This document shows positions 10,625-18,838 of a DNA stretch of 64,000 bases, in pieces. This DNA is from Providencia manganoxydans. GTDB lineage: Bacteria; Pseudomonadota; Gammaproteobacteria; Enterobacterales; Enterobacteriaceae. The notes under the pieces were generated by a model. It was not told the origin of the DNA. It did no database searches and worked only from the letters and a program-made list of their open reading frames with translations. The translations under genes and the position numbers were made by a program. The stretch is taken from contig NZ_CP067099.1 of assembly GCF_016618195.1 (NCBI RefSeq), positions 3,596,001 to 3,660,000 of the forward strand, in the 5' to 3' direction. Every line of letters begins with the position of its first letter. The first letter of the stretch is position 1.

Positions 10625-10632
10625 ATGTGCGA

Positions 10633-11535
10633 TTATTTGTTTTTATTGGCAAACAGTTTTGGGATCTCACGCAAACACCACGATTTGGCTTCCCCCATAC
10701 TATCTCGGCGCCACGCCATAATAATATTGGTTTGATGGCTATACTCTGCACTAACAACACGCAAGCGCCCTTCTCGAATATCTTGCTCCACCAATGGATA
10801 AGGCATCGTCGCGACGCCTAAACCTGCTAATAATGCATTACGTTTATCTTCGATAGTCGAAACTGTTAGCCGTTGTTGTTTATCTAATAGTTGAACGGTG
10901 ATCACGGGTCTTTCGCGAGCGGTATCAGCAACCGCAATGCCTCGATATTTGACTCTCGTAACATCAGAAAGTGGTTCAGGCTCTTGATGAATAGGATGAT
11001 CAGGACTAGCCACATACACATGGTTGATACTGTATAACGATTTCGAATTGATCTCAGAAGATGAGCGAAAATGCATATCTGGCGCAATCACAATATCCGC
11101 TTTACCACTTTCTAAGCGCTCCCATGCCCCTGCAAGAACTTCGGTTAAAATAGAAAGTTGTGTGTCGGATTTTTCAGACAATTTATCAACTAAAGGAAAT
11201 AAATCACAGGCCGGAACCAATGCTTCACAAACAAGGGTCAAGTGAGTCTCCCAACCTTTAGCTAGCGCCTCAGCATCTGAGGTGAGTTTATCAGCTGCTT
11301 CCAGTAACACTCGACCACGCTCTAACAACATTCTGCCGACATTCGTAAATTTTGTTCGATGTCCAGAACGATCGAATAGGATCACATCGAGCTCTTCTTC
11401 CAATTTTTGCATTGTATAGCTGAGTGCTGAGGGTACACGACCCAATTCATCAGCAGCAGCCGCGAAGCTACCGCGACGGTCGATCGCATCCATCACCCTT
11501 AATGATTCAAGTGTTAATGCTCTCTCTTTACTCAT
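10633..11535 (-). CDS. yhaJ: LysR-type transcriptional regulator YhaJ
   Basis: This 300-residue LysR-type regulator has an N-terminal winged helix-turn-helix (about 8-67, with GSFAAAADELGRVPSALSYTMQKLEEEL) and a periplasmic-binding-protein-like effector domain (about 95-295). It closely resembles E. coli YhaJ, which senses quinone-like and nitroaromatic breakdown products and activates yqjF and yhaK. Both probable targets flank it here: yqjF converging on one side and yhaK diverging on the other across 129 bases. That layout is the normal sign of local control and autoregulation. Confidence 0.92.
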   Translation of the reverse strand: MSKERALTLESLRVMDAIDRRGSFAAAADELGRVPSALSYTMQKLEEELDVILFDRSGHRTKFTNVGRMLLERGRVLLEAADKLTSDAEALAKGWETHLTLVCEALVPACDLFPLVDKLSEKSDTQLSILTEVLAGAWERLESGKADIVIAPDMHFRSSSEINSKSLYSINHVYVASPDHPIHQEPEPLSDVTRVKYRGIAVADTARERPVITVQLLDKQQRLTVSTIEDKRNALLAGLGVATMPYPLVEQDIREGRLRVVSAEYSHQTNIIMAWRRDSMGEAKSWCLREIPKLFANKNK

Positions 11536-11664
11536 GGAATATCTCTTTCAGGAATTTTGAATGAAGGCAACAGATTAACTGGCTAACAATTCGACGTCCA
11601 GCTATTTATTATGACTGTATAGATTTGTATATTTTTGTTAAAACGAAAAGAGGGGTTAACCACC

Positions 11665-12366
11665 ATGATGACACTAAGAGCCGTTAACCATTGCGGAAAA
11701 GCTGATTACGGTTGGCTACAAGCGCGCTATTCGTTTTCCTTTGGCCATTATTTTGATCCTGACTTTATGGGATTTAAAACATTACGAGTATTGAATCAGG
11801 AAGTGATTGCACCTGAAAGTGCTTTTCAGCCCAAAACTTACCCGCATGTTGATCTTGTTAACTTAGTTCTACAAGGTAGTGCGGAATACCGAGATAGCGC
11901 AGGTAATCGAATAGAGGTGAGTGAAGGCGAATGCATCCGATTTTCACCCCGCCCTGATTTAAGCTACAGTGAGCACAATATCTGTTCCGAAAAGCCATTA
12001 ACCCGCTTGCAATTATGGCTAAATGCTTGCCCTGAGCAGGAGTACTATCCCGCTCAAAAAATTGCAGTGCCTGATGACAGTAATATGCTCATTGCCTCGC
12101 CTACTGGTGAAAACAATAGCTTACAGTTACGTCAACAAATTTGGATCACCCAGCTAAATATTGGCTCTGATAGCCCACAACATATTAAGTTGAAAGGTAA
12201 AAATGCTTATCTCCAATCGATCCATGGTGGAGCCAGCCTCACAGCAGGTAGTGGGGATACACTTGAATTACGTTGTAATGACGGTGTATTTATTCAAGAT
12301 GAAAATGAGTTAACACTTTCTTCTCCAGCCACAATACGTGCATTACTGATTGATATTGGCGAATAA
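11665..12366 (+). CDS. yhaK: pirin-like cupin protein YhaK
   Basis: From ATG 11665 the product is 233 residues, the same length as E. coli YhaK, and aligns with it from the first residues (CGKADYGWLQARYSFSFGHY). It is a bicupin of the pirin family. E. coli YhaK is described as a redox-sensitive cytosolic protein without classical pirin metal ligands; its reaction is unknown. I preferred 11665 over the upstream in-frame start at 11635 because GAGGGG sits at good spacing and the E. coli N-terminus matches. It diverges from its likely activator gene yhaJ and ends in the hairpin at 12377-12400. Confidence 0.93.
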   Translation: MMTLRAVNHCGKADYGWLQARYSFSFGHYFDPDFMGFKTLRVLNQEVIAPESAFQPKTYPHVDLVNLVLQGSAEYRDSAGNRIEVSEGECIRFSPRPDLSYSEHNICSEKPLTRLQLWLNACPEQEYYPAQKIAVPDDSNMLIASPTGENNSLQLRQQIWITQLNIGSDSPQHIKLKGKNAYLQSIHGGASLTAGSGDTLELRCNDGVFIQDENELTLSSPATIRALLIDIGE

Positions 12367-12376
12367 CCAACCTAAT

Positions 12377-12400
12377 AGGGGCAAAATTCTCTTTGCCCCT
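12377..12400 (+). terminator. hairpin after yhaK
   Basis: AGGGGCAAA pairs with TTTGCCCCT around a 6-nt loop, 10 bases past the yhaK stop. The T tract is poor (CCAAAAATG), so it may act as a 3'-end stabiliser. Confidence 0.6.
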
Positions 12401-12528
12401 CCAAAAATGCTCTGCTTACGATACCTTCTCGTTTTTGCGATGATATTCGCAATTTTATGATCCGACATACTCTGTAAATTAGTCACCTTATGGTAGAGTC
12501 CAGCTCATCGTCCGCCAAAATTCGCATC

Positions 12529-12668
12529 TACTCTAAATAATTTGAGGTGCAGCTAAGCGACAAGCGAACGCGTCGCTAAGAGCATACACGAGTATGTGAC
12601 TGGTGAGAATGAGCGACGTCGCCATACCTCAATGAGATGCACTATAACTTGAACTATGACGAGTATAA
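12529..12668 (+). repeat. ERIC-like element, enlarged form
   Basis: The termini TACTCTAAATAATTTGAGG and AACTATGACGAGTATA are clear, as is the central ACGAGTATGTGACTGG. The right arm carries the extra block CCATACCTCAATGAGATG. It ends 44 bases before the regulator gene start and marks the left edge of the accessory locus. Confidence 0.88.
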
Positions 12669-12712
12669 TATTTTGGTTAATCAGCTATTGTTAAGCTTTA
12701 AAAGGTGTTTTC

Positions 12713-14650
12713 GTGGCTTTATTCATTCAACAACGACTTAATCAAATTTTTGCCTGTATCCTTGATGAGGTTGTTCCTCAAGATGAACTAGCAAAGCGTT
12801 TTTCCGTTTCAACACGGACAATTCGTTCTGATATCAATGAAATTAATGAGTTGATACAAAATTATAGCGCCCATATTATCTATGAGCGTGGTCGCGGTTA
12901 TTGTTTAAAAGTCGATGATGAAGCGCTTTTCGCCAAACTAACACAACAAAATGAAGCTGAAAATGGCATCCCCCGCACCAGCAAAGAGCGCGTCGATGCA
13001 TTACTATTAAAATTATTGATGCTTTCCTTACCCGTTAAATTGGATGATATTGCTGAAGAGTGGTTTATCAGCCGTGGAACCCTACAGCAAGATATGAGTA
13101 TCGTCAGGGAACATCTACAAAAATACCAAATACTATTAGAAAGCATTCCACATCAAGGGATCCGCCTTAACGGTAGCGAATGGGCAATCCGAGCCTGCAT
13201 GACTGAAACGTTATGGCGTCGCTTTTCACAACAGCTAAATCATGACTTAGCCACTTTCCAGCCTGAATGCTTAGATAACCTTGATTTAACCTATATCGAT
13301 AAAGTGCTACATAACAGCATGAATCGCTTTGATATTCGTCTCAGTAATGAAGGCCATCTCTACTTAGTATTTAACTGTGCAGTGACTATTTTACGTATTA
13401 CACGTGGTCATGAGCTGACCTCCATTATCAAGAATCATGATAGTGAAGAAACCTTACGTAAAGCCTGTGATGAGGTATCTAAAGGATTGATTTATTTCCT
13501 TGGTAGCGATCTCTCCAGTCCAGAGCTCAGCTACCTTCATGATCAAATCATTGCCCAGCGGATCAGCAATCAAGATGTTGCTCAGCAAAAAAGTGGTAGC
13601 CACAGTGAGTTAGTTGAATACATTCTTAATTATATTAATGAATTATATAACTATGACTTACGTAATGATGAAAAACTCAAGCGTGATCTTAACACGCATA
13701 TTGCGGCACTGATCACTCGACTTCAATATCATATCATCACACCTAACCCGCTCCTGAGTGATATAAAACAATATTACCCCTTCGCCTATGATGTCACCTT
13801 AAGTGCACTAACCAGTGCGAGCAAACAATTACTTCCTTACCCCATTAATGAAGATGAACTGGGTTACCTTGCCGTGCATATTGGTGTTAGCTTAGAAAGA
13901 AACTATGGCGCAGGCTCTATTCGGCAAACTGAAGTGCTTGTGGTGACTGATGCGGGGAACTCAACTTTTCGGGTGGTGGAGTCAAAAATCATGCGTGAAT
14001 TCCCACAACTGAAGTTTAGCCGAGGTCTGACACTGCAAGAGTATGAATCCCTAGATCAAGTAGAAGAAGATTTTGTGATCACCACCGTGCGTATCTCTGA
14101 AAAAAATAAACCGGTGATTAAAATTGCGCCCTTTCCGACTCCTTATCAATTAGAACAAGTCGGTCGACTGGCCATGATGGATCAAACTCGCCCATATATT
14201 ATTGAGCGTTTCTTTGATGAACGTTACTTTATGGTGATTAACGATAAGATCAGTCAAGAAACGTTATTCCAAACCGTTTGCCAAAAGCTACAACAAGATG
14301 GCTATGTCACTGCTGATTTTTACCCTTCGCTACAAGAGCGAGAGTCTATTGTCTCTACTCTACTTGGTGAAGGCATCGCCCTACCACATTCACTGGGATT
14401 GCTGGCTAACAAAACAGTGGTCGTAACAATTGTGGCGCCTAAAGGTATCGAGTGGAATAAAGACACCAAAGAAAATGCGTATGTCATTTTCTTACTGGCG
14501 ATCAGTAAAGCTGATTATGAAGAAGCAATGGCTATCTACGATCTATTTGTCACCTTTGTGAAAGAGAAAACCACTCGCCGATTAGTAACAGTTAAAAACT
14601 TCAACGAATTCCAAGTGATAGCCAAAGACAGCTTAGCGCGTATCCTTTAA
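12713..14650 (+). CDS. BglG/MtlR-type transcriptional activator with PRD, EIIB-like and EIIA domains
   Basis: The 645-residue regulator opens with a DeoR/HTH_11-type helix-turn-helix (about 8-65; QDELAKRFSVSTRTIRSDINEI) and a second winged helix (about 95-150), so it binds DNA and is not an RNA antiterminator. Two PTS regulation domains follow (about 180-285 and 295-400), with candidate phosphohistidines in NEGHLYLVF, LNTHIAALI and YLAVHIGVS. Next comes an EIIB-like domain (about 405-490) whose active-site Cys position reads VVTDAGNSTFRVV, so no Cys, and a C-terminal EIIA(Fru/Mtl)-like domain (about 500-645) with the expected His in GIALPHS. The GTG start at 12713 has AAAGGTG before it. Such proteins activate operons according to PTS phosphorylation; the adjacent locus is the obvious target. 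Confidence 0.88.
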   Translation: MALFIQQRLNQIFACILDEVVPQDELAKRFSVSTRTIRSDINEINELIQNYSAHIIYERGRGYCLKVDDEALFAKLTQQNEAENGIPRTSKERVDALLLKLLMLSLPVKLDDIAEEWFISRGTLQQDMSIVREHLQKYQILLESIPHQGIRLNGSEWAIRACMTETLWRRFSQQLNHDLATFQPECLDNLDLTYIDKVLHNSMNRFDIRLSNEGHLYLVFNCAVTILRITRGHELTSIIKNHDSEETLRKACDEVSKGLIYFLGSDLSSPELSYLHDQIIAQRISNQDVAQQKSGSHSELVEYILNYINELYNYDLRNDEKLKRDLNTHIAALITRLQYHIITPNPLLSDIKQYYPFAYDVTLSALTSASKQLLPYPINEDELGYLAVHIGVSLERNYGAGSIRQTEVLVVTDAGNSTFRVVESKIMREFPQLKFSRGLTLQEYESLDQVEEDFVITTVRISEKNKPVIKIAPFPTPYQLEQVGRLAMMDQTRPYIIERFFDERYFMVINDKISQETLFQTVCQKLQQDGYVTADFYPSLQERESIVSTLLGEGIALPHSLGLLANKTVVVTIVAPKGIEWNKDTKENAYVIFLLAISKADYEEAMAIYDLFVTFVKEKTTRRLVTVKNFNEFQVIAKDSLARIL

Positions 14651-14710
14651 TCTCTTTTCCTATCGCGGTGTATTGCCTATTTTTAACGCAATACACCTAT
14701 TCTGTTTTTA

Positions 14711-15086
14711 CTTCCACTTACTATCGGAAAAATAGCAATTGCATTATTTTGCGTGATCATAACCGCAATTCTATCATTTTGTTTTTTAGTAAAACCGGTC
14801 GTTTTTAGTCAATATTCTCCCAAGTGGAAATAAACACGCTCTCTCATGCGCTATTTCCACTTTTTCGTTTCCACTTAGTGCAAAATTGCAGTTTGTGACT
14901 TCCAGCACAATCAGAAAATAGCTAACCAACTGAATTTAAATCTAATTATCAACAACCCAATTTAAGATAACTGATTTTAAATCATCAAAAATAGATGTTA
15001 TTTCCATTTATTTTCCATTTAGCTCAATCAATAACCACAAATCACATTTAGCCACTTCCAATTTATTTCCACTTTTAAGTGGAAAT
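14711..15086 (+). promoter_or_regulatory. cluster of TTTCCACTT operator-like repeats
   Basis: The 531-bp gap before the operon holds repeated copies of (A/G)TTTCCACTT: near 14711-14720 (CTTCCACTTA), inverted at 14822-14831, direct at 14853-14862 and 14867-14876, two TTTCCATTT variants at 15000-15020, and a near-perfect palindrome at 15065-15086 (10-bp arms ATTTCCACTT and AAGTGGAAAT, 2-bp centre). The pair 14822/14853 also forms an inverted repeat with 21 bases between arms. I infer binding sites for the regulator at 12713; the promoter would lie just after 15086. No gene of convincing size lies in this gap. Confidence 0.65.
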
Positions 15087-15181
15087 TCCATGCCTGCACA
15101 AGCCACATAGAACCGATTAAGGTATTCATCATGAAGGAACAAGCAGTTTAATTGCATTATTACCTTGGATTTTAAACAGTT

Positions 15182-15520
15182 ATGAGTGAATCAGTTGTCG
15201 TTTTCAAGATGTCAGAACATAACCTCGACATCGATGAAGTAACACAGGAGCTGTTAGCCGTCATTAGTGGTTGGCTTAAACAGGAAAATTGCTACACCAC
15301 CGATGTACAACAACAGATGTTGGAGTCTCATCTAAGAGCCATGGTAGCAAGAGCAAAAACAGGCGAAGCATTACCTGAAGTGGATATCAGTCTGTTCGAT
15401 GAAATCTCACAACACTCTATTGCGCTGTCGCAACGTGTTGTCGATACCCTGCCGGGATTGGCACCAGAGGAGACATTTTTACTTTCAGTTCACTTTGAAG
15501 TAATCCGTTCGAATGATTAA
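15182..15520 (+). CDS. stand-alone PRD-domain protein (EF_0829/AHA_3910-type)
   Basis: The 112-residue protein is essentially one PTS regulation domain: a four-to-five-helix bundle without DNA-binding segment, ending in the PRD pattern APEETFLLSVHFEVIR with a candidate phospho-His. I recall a TIGRFAM subfamily of such single-PRD proteins that always accompany the next genes (Enterococcus faecalis EF_0829, Aeromonas hydrophila AHA_3910). It could be a phosphorylation sink or partner that tunes the PRD regulator. The ATG at 15182 has only a weak ribosome site (TTGGA 10-14 bases upstream). It is the first gene of the operon after the operator cluster. Confidence 0.82.
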   Translation: MSESVVVFKMSEHNLDIDEVTQELLAVISGWLKQENCYTTDVQQQMLESHLRAMVARAKTGEALPEVDISLFDEISQHSIALSQRVVDTLPGLAPEETFLLSVHFEVIRSND

Positions 15521-15538
15521 TTTTTGGGGAAAATCACT

Positions 15539-15904
15539 ATGAAACAAGTTGTTGTTGCTATCGGAGATCGTTTAGGTAAAGGCCAAAAAGTCGCTGCTGG
15601 TGTTGAAGCAGCTGGCGGTAAAGCCGTTGTTGTGCCAGGTGTCGCTGCTGATATGAAATTAGGCGACGTGATGAATGCAGAACAAGCTAACTTGGGGATC
15701 TCTTTCTGCGGTAGTGGCGGTGCAGGCGCAATCACTGCTCAAACTAAATATGGTTACAAAGCACGTTACGGTATGCGTTCAATCGAAGAAGGCGAAACCG
15801 CGATTGCAGAAGGTTGCATCGTGTTAGGTTTCGGTTTTATGGATAAAGAAGAACTCGGCGAGCGCTTGGTTAAAGCCTATATCAAAAAATACGGCGACGC
15901 ATAA
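15539..15904 (+). CDS. glycine-rich SFCGSGGAGA protein (DUF2620)
   Basis: The 121-residue protein carries the family signature SFCGSGGAGAITAQTKYGYK (about residues 58-77). Its biochemical role is not established to my knowledge. By eye the C-terminal two-thirds resemble RpiB/LacA-type sugar-phosphate isomerases: a Cys-Gly-[ST]-Gly loop, then an arginine-containing strand (KARYGM), then GCIVLGFGFMDKEELGERLV, where RpiB has a similar leucine-glycine pattern. A Cys in a glycine loop also recalls PTS EIIB phosphocysteine loops, although those lie near the N-terminus. I chose ATG 15539 (GGGG at 15526-15529) over a TTG at 15524. The next gene starts directly after its stop codon. Confidence 0.85.
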   Translation: MKQVVVAIGDRLGKGQKVAAGVEAAGGKAVVVPGVAADMKLGDVMNAEQANLGISFCGSGGAGAITAQTKYGYKARYGMRSIEEGETAIAEGCIVLGFGFMDKEELGERLVKAYIKKYGDA

Positions 15905-16201
15905 ATGAAGAAATCTATCGAAACGGTTGTGCGAGTCTCGGGTCAAGGCGACAGTAAGCAAAAAGCGATTGCTGATGCCCTGAACTCCATTCAACGCACC
16001 GTACTGAAAGAAAGCAATGACATTATCCTGCGAATTGAGCCCAAGGATGTTGCCGTTGTGAGTGCACACTCACAATCGCGGACAGAAAAATTTCTTTTCG
16101 TTTTTCTGCCCCGTAAACGTGAACATTTTCGTGTGGTGCTCGACGTTTCGCTAGATGTCACCCTACTTTCTGTCAACGAAATACCATTTACAGAACAATA
16201 A
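15905..16201 (+). CDS. DUF4312-family protein
   Basis: The 98-residue soluble protein starts with the base after the previous stop codon, implying translational coupling. It has an alternating strand pattern (ETVVRVSGQGDSKQKAIADALNSI, later IEPKDVAVVSAHSQSRTEKFLFVFLPRKREHF) and no signal or membrane segment. It belongs to the family first labelled EF_0831/AHA_3912. Its function is unknown. Its constant company with the two membrane proteins that follow suggests a soluble subunit of the same transporter. A His in VVSAHSQSRT is the only obvious candidate for phosphoryl transfer. Confidence 0.82.
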   Translation: MKKSIETVVRVSGQGDSKQKAIADALNSIQRTVLKESNDIILRIEPKDVAVVSAHSQSRTEKFLFVFLPRKREHFRVVLDVSLDVTLLSVNEIPFTEQ

Positions 16202-16228
16202 AAACAATACAGGTCTGGAGGCATTTCC

Positions 16229-17020
16229 ATGAGTGAAACTGCATCTTTCTTAGAAATATTGGGTATGTCCCTCATCATTGGCGGCCTATGCGGCTTTGGC
16301 CTTGGTGCGGGTGCAGCTCGAATGTTCCACGCTCCTACTGTTCAAGGGATGGGGGCATTCCGTACACTTGGCGAACTTAATGCTTGTGAAGGCGACCCTG
16401 CTTCTCACTTTTCATTTGGTTTAGGCTTTTTCTTCAACGCATGGGCATCATCCGTTGCTGCTGGGGCATTCACGCAAGACGTAGATCACCGCATTATCCC
16501 TAACTGGGGTGCGGCTGCCCTATTATCTAAAAACCGCAACGTCGCAGAAACTCTGCACAATCCTAAAAAAATGGCCATTGCCTGTACCGTGATTGGTGCT
16601 TTGGTGGTTGCCTTCTTAAACACCACTGCATCAGCGGTTCCTGCCGCGCTACAAACTACGGCGATCAACGTGTTAGTACCGGCGGCAAACCTGCTGGTTA
16701 ATACCGTGATGCCAGTTATTTTCTGGTTGGCTGCGATGGATGCAGGTCGTCGTTCTGGCTTTTGGGCAACCCTGTTTGGTGGATGTGCACAGTTGATCAT
16801 GGGCAACGCCATCCCTGGTCTGGTTCTCGGTATTCTTATCGGTAAAGGCGTTGATGACAACGGCTGGAACCGTGTTACTCGCACAATGATGATCACTGTC
16901 GTGCTACTGTTTGTTCTGAGTGGCTTCTTCCGTGAATTCGACCTGAAAATGATCACCTCTTTCCATCTGGATAAACCTCTATGGCTTGAATACATCCATG
17001 GACTGCTGAGCGGGAAATAA
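16229..17020 (+). CDS. DUF4311 membrane protein, putative transporter subunit
   Basis: The 263-residue inner-membrane protein has about seven hydrophobic segments and glycine-rich packing (GGLCGFGLGAGAARMF near residue 16; GLGFFFNAWASSVAAGAF near 62). The family was first labelled EF_0832/AHA_3913. No characterised transporter signature is apparent to me. It has a strong ribosome site (CTGGAGG) and is followed 2 bases later by a second membrane protein gene, so the two probably form a heteromeric permease. The size and pairing resemble the two-part membrane component of some PTS permeases, but that is inference. Confidence 0.8.
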   Translation: MSETASFLEILGMSLIIGGLCGFGLGAGAARMFHAPTVQGMGAFRTLGELNACEGDPASHFSFGLGFFFNAWASSVAAGAFTQDVDHRIIPNWGAAALLSKNRNVAETLHNPKKMAIACTVIGALVVAFLNTTASAVPAALQTTAINVLVPAANLLVNTVMPVIFWLAAMDAGRRSGFWATLFGGCAQLIMGNAIPGLVLGILIGKGVDDNGWNRVTRTMMITVVLLFVLSGFFREFDLKMITSFHLDKPLWLEYIHGLLSGK

Positions 17021-17022
17021 TC

Positions 17023-17673
17023 ATGACAACTGAAATCAACAAACAAGACTTTTGGTACGCGGAATGGTCTTTCCCAATCTTTGTTGGGTTGCTATCAGCA
17101 GGGATCTTTGCCGGTACTCATATGTATGTCGTTTACGGGTTTGGGGCATTTAACGAAGTTGCCTTCGTGGCCATGTTAAAAGCAGGTTTAGATACAGGTG
17201 TTTACGGTGCAGTTGCTGCGTTTGGTGCTAGCTTCCTATTTGCTCGTATTATCGAAGGGTCATTAGTCGGTATCTTGGATATCGGTGGTGCCCTGCAAAC
17301 CGGTATCGGCCTTGGTGTACCTGCGCTGTTCCTTGCAGCAGGTTGGGACATTTTAGTCACTAACTTTTGGATCTCACTGATAATAGGATTAATTCTTGGA
17401 CTCATTATCGGTTTGATCATTGTATTCGCTCGTAAATTTACTATCGCGCAAGCCAACTCAACATTTGGTGCAGACATCATGATGGGTGCGGGTAATACAT
17501 CAGGCCGTTTCTTAGGTCCATTGATTATCCTAGCCGCAATGGCCGCATCAATTCCTATTGGTATCGGTTCTTTGATTGGTGCACTGATCTTCTATGTATG
17601 GCAAAAACCGGTCGCTGGTGGCGCAATTTTAGGTGCGATGCTGTTTGGATATTTCTTCCCTCTCGCAGCCTAA
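17023..17673 (+). CDS. DUF4310 membrane protein, putative transporter subunit
   Basis: The 216-residue product has six or so hydrophobic helices with an intramembrane GALQTGIGLGVPALFLAAGWDI stretch and a conserved FGADIMMGAGNTSGRFLGP loop (about 147-166) that may face substrate. The family was first labelled EF_0833/AHA_3914 and is uncharacterised. The ATG follows the DUF4311 stop by 2 bases, with GGGAAATAATC across the stop codon serving as ribosome site. It very probably works with DUF4311 in uptake of the operon's substrate. Confidence 0.8.
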   Translation: MTTEINKQDFWYAEWSFPIFVGLLSAGIFAGTHMYVVYGFGAFNEVAFVAMLKAGLDTGVYGAVAAFGASFLFARIIEGSLVGILDIGGALQTGIGLGVPALFLAAGWDILVTNFWISLIIGLILGLIIGLIIVFARKFTIAQANSTFGADIMMGAGNTSGRFLGPLIILAAMAASIPIGIGSLIGALIFYVWQKPVAGGAILGAMLFGYFFPLAA

Positions 17674-17698
17674 TGACAAGATAACAAAGAAGGTAATT

Positions 17699-18838
17699 AT
17701 GTATTCTTTAATCATCAAACAGGGTAAGCGTATCGATGGCACACTCATTGATATTCTTATCAAAGATGGAAAAATCGAAGCAGCAGGCCCTGAGTTGGCC
17801 TGCAACCAACAAGCTGAAAAATGGATTGACCTAAAAGGGGAAACCTACGTCAGTGCGGGATGGATTGATTCACATGCTCACTGTTTTACCGAGTCACCTA
17901 TCTACTTCGATGACCCAGACTTAGCAGGTGCTGCGGGTGGTGTCACCTCACTGGTTGATGCAGGTAGTGTCGGTGCTGACGATATCGACAAGTTTTATCA
18001 GCTCACACAAAAATCTCAAACCAATGTGTTTTCATTATTAAACATCTCACGTATTGGCATTATTGCCCAAAACGAACTGTCTGATATGAACAATATCAAT
18101 GAAACCTGCTTTCAACAGGCGATTGAACGCCATCAAGGATTCATTGTTGGCATGAAAGCACGGATGAGTAAAAGTGTTGTCGGTGACAATGGAATTGAGC
18201 CGCTGATCAAAGCCAAACAGATGCAGAAAAAGCACCGACTACCATTAATGGTACATATTGGTAATAACCCACCGAATATTGACGAAATTGCCGATTTACT
18301 GACGCGTGGCGATATTATTACCCACTGTTTCAATGGGAAACCCAATCGTATTTTGGACGAGCAAGGAAACTTAAAACCGTCTATTGCTCGTGCCTTAGCG
18401 CGCGGTGTGATCCTTGATGTAGGACACGGTGGTGAAAGTTTTAGTTTCAAAGTGGCAGAACAAGCCATGCGCATTGGCACCTACCCTGACATCATTAGTT
18501 CTGATATCTACCATCGCAACCGTGTTAACGGTCCTGTTTACAGCCTTGCCTTTGTCATGACTAAGTTTCTGTGCATGGGCTTTAGTGCTGAAAAAATCTT
18601 GCGCTGTGTAACAGAAAAAGCGGCTGACTTGTTAGCTTTACCGGCAAAAGGTTATTTAAAACCGGGCTTTGATGCTGACATCACACTGTTTGATCTCAAA
18701 GAAGAACGCACTGAGCTGACCGATGCAGAAGGTGAACATCGTGTAGGGACACAACGTTTTGTACCTATCGCAGCAATTATTGGTGGCAAACATATTATTC
18801 ATGCAGAAGGCGAATCTGAACATGCAATCGATTTATGA
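17699..18838 (+). CDS. amidohydrolase/deacetylase-family metallohydrolase (EF_0837-type)
   Basis: The 379-residue protein is an amidohydrolase-superfamily enzyme related to the dihydroorotase/adenine-deaminase branch (COG3964). Metal ligands and catalytic groups can be seen in order: HAH (SAGWIDSHAHCF, about 60), a probable carboxylated Lys (GMKARMS, about 154), His (LMVHIGNNP), His (IITHCFNG) and the final Asp (ISSDIYHR). Related COG3964 enzymes, as I recall, hydrolyse acetylated substrates, so removal of an N- or O-acyl group before the ammonia-lyase step is plausible. ATG 17699 follows AAGAAGG. Its last 17 bases overlap the next gene. Confidence 0.85.
   Translation: MYSLIIKQGKRIDGTLIDILIKDGKIEAAGPELACNQQAEKWIDLKGETYVSAGWIDSHAHCFTESPIYFDDPDLAGAAGGVTSLVDAGSVGADDIDKFYQLTQKSQTNVFSLLNISRIGIIAQNELSDMNNINETCFQQAIERHQGFIVGMKARMSKSVVGDNGIEPLIKAKQMQKKHRLPLMVHIGNNPPNIDEIADLLTRGDIITHCFNGKPNRILDEQGNLKPSIARALARGVILDVGHGGESFSFKVAEQAMRIGTYPDIISSDIYHRNRVNGPVYSLAFVMTKFLCMGFSAEKILRCVTEKAADLLALPAKGYLKPGFDADITLFDLKEERTELTDAEGEHRVGTQRFVPIAAIIGGKHIIHAEGESEHAIDL

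Noticed and set aside
15131..15151. Six-codon ORF (MKEQAV) before the PRD gene
   Set aside because: It is very short, has a weak ribosome site and no terminator linked to it; nothing separates it from chance.
15065..15181. Sigma-54 promoter before the PRD operon
   Set aside because: GG near 15081 and GC near 15092 have 9 bases between them where 10 are needed, and the regulator lacks a sigma-54 AAA+ domain.
16486..17046. 186-codon minus-strand frame opposite DUF4311
   Set aside because: It is a shadow of a membrane-protein gene: Ser/Arg/Pro-rich translation, no family resemblance.
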